Origin: Pseudomonadota bacterium
Lineage (GTDB): Bacteria; Myxococcota_A; UBA796; GCA-2862545
Direction: 5' to 3'
DNA: 64,000 nt
NCBI GenBank assembly: GCA_947505245.1
Contig: CANNIZ010000010.1
Span: 46,424-110,423, forward strand
The position numbers and the translations under genes were made by a program. Below the pieces are notes generated by a model. The model searched no databases. It saw only the letters and a list, made by a program, of their open reading frames with translations, and had not been told where the DNA came from. The stretch's first letter is position 1; each line of letters starts with the position of its first letter. Shown one piece after another: positions 61,036-64,000 of the stretch.

Positions 61036-62877
61036 CTAGGCGAGGCGGGCGCGCACCTGACCGTCGAGGGTGGCGATGACGAGGCCCTCGTCCGAGGTGA
61101 CGAGCGCCAGCGTTGGCGCGACACCCGGCGCACAGGCTGCGAACTTGATCTCTTCGGGGTCGACGTCTTCGAGCGTGAGGGTGGTCACTTCCCCGTCGAG
61201 CTCAGCGGTTCGGATCGTGGTTCCCTTTCGGGCGATCTCGATCCATGCAGCGACGACGCGTTCACCGTCGAACGTCGCGTCGAGACCTGCGACCTGACCG
61301 GCCGTGTCGGCGAGGGCCTTCTGCTTGGGGACGGTGCCCTTCGCGAGCCACGCGTAGCGAACGCCTCCCGGCGTGTCGCCGTCGCGCTCGACGACCCACA
61401 GCGCGCCGACCTTGTCGGACAGCGGCACCGCGAGGGACATCTTGCCCGGATAGTCGGCCGGCGTGCGCAGGGGCTGCCCGGCGCCTTCGTTGCCGACGTT
61501 GAGGACGACGCCACCTTTGCACGCGAGCACCGCGCCGGGTCCCGGGATGAAGCCGCGCGCCGTGGGCGCCTTCTCGGACGACATGATGGAGACGCCCGTC
61601 TCTTCGACCTTCTGGACGACGAGCATCGGCCCGCGACGCGACAGGCCCCACACGCGCAGCGCGCCGTCGGACCAGCGTACGACCGGCTTTACGCCGGGCT
61701 CGTAGCCGAGCGGGTCGGACTTCGCGGGGGTGATCGTGCCGTCCTTCGCGAGCCGCCACGCCACGATCGCCGCGCCGCCCGGCCGCTCGTGGAGGATGAC
61801 GAGCGCGAAGCCGTCCGCGGTTGGGACGATGGTGCGGGAGAGGACGCCGTCGGCCGACAGCGGCAGGGCGCCGTTGATCACGGTGCCGTCCTTCTGCACC
61901 AGCACCCAGCGGAGCGACATCGCGTCTTCGCCATCGGCGTTCTCCCACAGCACCGCGCAGGTGTCCTTGTGGGCGGCGACGGACACGTCGGTAAACCGCA
62001 ACGGGGCTGCATGATCGACGACCGCACCGGCGGCCGCGAGCGAGCTGATCTGGGCCTCCGTGAGGCCGAGCGTGTGAGGATCGATGCCGGCGAGCATGAC
62101 GCCGGTGAGGTCGAGGCCGGTGAAGTCGACCTTGTCGAGCACGGCATCGGAGAGGTCCGCCCCGGTGAGCTTCGCGCCCGTGAGGTTGGCCTCGGTCAGG
62201 TTGGCGCGGCGCAGGTTGGCGCCGGTGAGATCGGCCCCGGACAGGTCGCAGCCCTGCAGGTGGGCGTCTTCGAGGCGAGCGCCAGTGAACTTTGCGCGGA
62301 TGAACGTGTTTCCGGCGAGACGAGCCTGCGGCAGCATCGCGCCCGTGAAATTCGCGTCCGTGAAGTCCGTCTCCTGGGCGCTTGCCTCCGAGAAGTCAGC
62401 CTCGACGAAGCTCGCCTTTACGGCCTTTGCCTGGTGGAACCGCGCCTCGACGAACGAGCCCTCGTCGAAGTCGCCTTCGGTGAGGTCCGTCTCGCGGAAC
62501 CGCGTGCTGCCTGCGCGGAGGCCACGGCCCTGGGCGCGCAGCAGCGACGCTTCGGACAGATCGGCGTGCGACACGTCCATGTCTTCGAGCGTGGCGTCGT
62601 CGAGCACGGCCTCGCGAAACTTGGCGCTCACCGCGGTGGCGCCGGTAAAGTCGGCCTCGGTGGCGTCGACGCCCGAGAGGTCCGTCTTCATGAGGTTGGC
62701 GGTGGTGAGATCCGCGCCGGTGAGGTCGCTCTTCTCGAGCACCGCGCCGGACAGATCGACGCCGGCGAGCTTGGCGCCCGCGAGCTCGACCGCGAACAGG
62801 TCGATGCGGCGGCGCTGTCCTCGGTTGGCGTTGAACTCCTCGACCTTTCCGGCGGTGAGCAACGCGAGCAGGTCCAT
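61036..62877 (-). CDS. Pentapeptide-repeat protein with C-terminal beta-propeller-like domain
   Basis: 613 aa, with GGAGG 10 bases before the ATG. The first 280 residues are pentapeptide repeats A(D/N)LxX, for example SDLTGADLTTANLMKTDLSG and DLTGANLRRANLTEANLTGA, expected to form a right-handed quadrilateral beta helix. This fold is shared with DNA-mimicking gyrase inhibitors (MfpA, Qnr) but is also found in many other proteins. The C-terminal 330 residues have repeated WRLAKDG, VWGLSRRG and WLAKGTV-like strands with Trp and Gly, resembling a propeller. No signal peptide is evident. A 5'-flanking partner is absent. Function unknown. Confidence 0.82.
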   Translation of the reverse strand: MDLLALLTAGKVEEFNANRGQRRRIDLFAVELAGAKLAGVDLSGAVLEKSDLTGADLTTANLMKTDLSGVDATEADFTGATAVSAKFREAVLDDATLEDMDVSHADLSEASLLRAQGRGLRAGSTRFRETDLTEGDFDEGSFVEARFHQAKAVKASFVEADFSEASAQETDFTDANFTGAMLPQARLAGNTFIRAKFTGARLEDAHLQGCDLSGADLTGANLRRANLTEANLTGAKLTGADLSDAVLDKVDFTGLDLTGVMLAGIDPHTLGLTEAQISSLAAAGAVVDHAAPLRFTDVSVAAHKDTCAVLWENADGEDAMSLRWVLVQKDGTVINGALPLSADGVLSRTIVPTADGFALVILHERPGGAAIVAWRLAKDGTITPAKSDPLGYEPGVKPVVRWSDGALRVWGLSRRGPMLVVQKVEETGVSIMSSEKAPTARGFIPGPGAVLACKGGVVLNVGNEGAGQPLRTPADYPGKMSLAVPLSDKVGALWVVERDGDTPGGVRYAWLAKGTVPKQKALADTAGQVAGLDATFDGERVVAAWIEIARKGTTIRTAELDGEVTTLTLEDVDPEEIKFAACAPGVAPTLALVTSDEGLVIATLDGQVRARLA

Positions 62878-62921
62878 CGGGAAAGCGCCTCCACGCGGGC
62901 AGGACGACCGCGCGCGTTGGG

Positions 62922-63794
62922 CTATCTCTCTGTCGACCCGCTGTCAGCCCCGCGCCACCTCCCGGCGCGCACCCACGTGCAAACGTCGACGAGCAAGTGC
63001 GTGAAGCTCGGTGCCGCGAACAACACGTCCTGGTAGCGGGTGGGGTCGTACGGGGTCGCTGCGATCGCGTCGAGGTCCCACGGCCGCAGCTCGGCGTGGG
63101 TGTCGTACGCCGCGAGCTCACCGGCGGACGACAACAGACCGGCGCCGAACGCCTTGAGCGCGCCGCGCTCTCTGACGAGGCCGAATTCCAGCGTGTACCA
63201 GTACATGCTCTCGAGGCGCTTCATCTCCGCTTCGGACGCGACATCCGCGGCCTCCCCGAGGATGCGGTTCAGCTCGGCGATGCCGGGGTGAACCAGGGTG
63301 GCCGCGTGCCCGACGAGCTCGTGAACGACGTCCGGCTCGGGGGTGTAGAGCGGCCGGCTGTGGTGGCGGATGTACTGTGTGGACAGGAACACGCGGCGGC
63401 CGAGATAACGCACGAACGTGCGCGCGCTCACGAGCCCGGCGACGGGCTCCAAGCGAAAGCCGCTCGCGGCGTACAACGTAGGATTGAGCGTGGCGAGCTG
63501 GGGGATCTCGTCGAGCGGCAGCGGCAACACGCGCTGCAGCTCCAGGACCTCGGCGCACACGCGCTGGGGGTGAAGCTCGGAGAGGCTCCGCCACACGGTG
63601 CGCCAGACCGCGTGCTCCTCGTCGGAATACGGAGCGTCGGGGACGCGCGTCCCTGGCTGGTAGTCGAGCGCCTGCTGGGCGATTGTGTTGCGTCGGTCGC
63701 GGTAGGTCCGGTCGCGAAACCCGGGATGATCGGGGTCGAGCGCGACGAGGTCGCCGTGTCCACCGGCGTGGAACGTGAACCCGAAGTCCGGCAC
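62922..63794 (-). CDS. phhA: Phenylalanine 4-hydroxylase (tetrahydropterin-dependent)
   Basis: 290-aa bacterial aromatic amino acid hydroxylase, converting Phe to Tyr with tetrahydropterin and O2 using non-haem iron. The 2-His-1-Glu iron site is visible: EPDVVHELVGHAA (two His) and MYWYTLEFGLV (Glu). FLSTQYIRHHSRPLYTPEPD and ELNRILGEAADVASEAEM are also family segments. The length matches bacterial PhhA. The start is a GTG at 63794 with no ribosome binding site; CAGTTT lies 5 bases upstream, similar to the other leaderless starts. No pterin dehydratase gene (phhB) is adjacent. It lies 44 bases upstream of the pentapeptide-repeat gene on the same strand. Confidence 0.93.
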   Translation of the reverse strand: MPDFGFTFHAGGHGDLVALDPDHPGFRDRTYRDRRNTIAQQALDYQPGTRVPDAPYSDEEHAVWRTVWRSLSELHPQRVCAEVLELQRVLPLPLDEIPQLATLNPTLYAASGFRLEPVAGLVSARTFVRYLGRRVFLSTQYIRHHSRPLYTPEPDVVHELVGHAATLVHPGIAELNRILGEAADVASEAEMKRLESMYWYTLEFGLVRERGALKAFGAGLLSSAGELAAYDTHAELRPWDLDAIAATPYDPTRYQDVLFAAPSFTHLLVDVCTWVRAGRWRGADSGSTER

Positions 63795-63925
63795 CGGTCA
63801 AACTGAACGGACAGTGTCGGGGTGAACTGCCCGCCCGTGCGGCTGCGTGAACTATCGTAGAGGCGCGGAGCGAGGAGGACGGCTAGAAGCGGCTTGCTAA
63901 CGACCGAACACCGGAGCAGGCCAAC

Positions 63926-64000
63926 ATGACCCAGCCCAGGCACCCTATGCCTCCCTCCTCTTTCGTGAAGCTTGCCGTAGAGGCCCTCGCAGATCAAGGG
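63926..64000 (+). CDS. Partial unrecognised ORF running off the right edge
   Basis: An ATG at 63926 with GGAGCAGG upstream opens a frame of at least 25 codons (MTQPRHPMPPSSFVKLAVEA and onward). VKLAVEALADQG has the flavour of a helical N-terminus, as in some transposases or DNA-binding proteins, but this is too short to identify. The 131-base gap from the hydroxylase start is otherwise unassigned. Confidence 0.35.
   Translation, partial: MTQPRHPMPPSSFVKLAVEALADQG

Noticed and set aside
61036..62877. Pentapeptide protein as a quinolone-resistance (Qnr) gene
   Set aside because: Much longer than Qnr, with a large extra C-terminal domain; the repeat fold alone does not imply gyrase protection.
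60958..63036. 692-codon open frame with repetitive 'REVRL' residues on the plus strand
   Set aside because: Antisense of the pentapeptide repeats; the apparent repeat is the mirror of the true one.

Overview
This is a gene-dense, GC-rich bacterial segment with no gap above 300 bases between genes. I see no tRNA, rRNA, CRISPR array or recognisable prophage. Many secreted lipoproteins with low-complexity acidic or proline linkers, collagen-like and FG-GAP repeat proteins, GTG and TTG starts, and a PfaD-then-PfaA lipid synthase pair suggest a Myxococcota-like (former deltaproteobacterial) organism. That assignment is an inference; no marker gene in the window settles it.

Layout. 1-10 kb, minus strand: an M1 aminopeptidase running off the left edge, murG, and an overlapping pair of HSP90-like (GHKL) genes. 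The pair is an intact-motif ATPase (522 aa) followed by a 1730-aa paralogue whose nucleotide-binding motifs are lost. 10-14 kb: a GAF/histidine kinase/receiver protein and two unrecognised overlapping genes. 13.4-17.2 kb: an operon of FAD oxidoreductase, left-handed beta-helix protein and family-2 glycosyltransferase. 17-33 kb: lipoproteins, a TerB-like protein, a sulfatase-fold membrane protein, an RlmD/TrmA-type RNA methyltransferase, a sensor kinase, a GreB-like factor, and surface proteins of the FG-GAP, HEAT-like and shared 'DxDxHL' types.

33-39 kb, minus strand: a phosphate uptake and regulation operon in the order phoB-like, pstA, pstB2, pstB1, pstS, pstC, phoU, most genes overlapping by 4 bases. 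The two ATPases have complementary degeneration (one lost the signature motif, the other the Q-loop and H-loop), as expected for a heterodimeric ABC ATPase with one consensus site. 39-49 kb: an adenylate cyclase, then PfaD and a 2161-aa PfaA-like synthase (KS-AT-3xACP-KR-DH) without a PfaC-type partner. 49-55 kb: a multicopper oxidase, an OB-fold-like lipoprotein, a frameshifted Cys-rich/propeller-like lipoprotein and a collagen-like lipoprotein. The first two genes are each followed by a degenerate copy of the pfaA 3' end. 55-64 kb: a class A penicillin-binding protein, an AlkB-type hydroxylase with a divergent TetR regulator and three regularly spaced palindromes, an M20 peptidase, a pentapeptide-repeat protein and a phenylalanine hydroxylase.

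Several genes without a ribosome binding site have a TANNNT-like hexamer 6-7 bases before the start codon, suggesting leaderless transcription. The clearest case is the divergent pair at 27.8-27.9 kb, where -35 boxes at 17-base spacing are also present.
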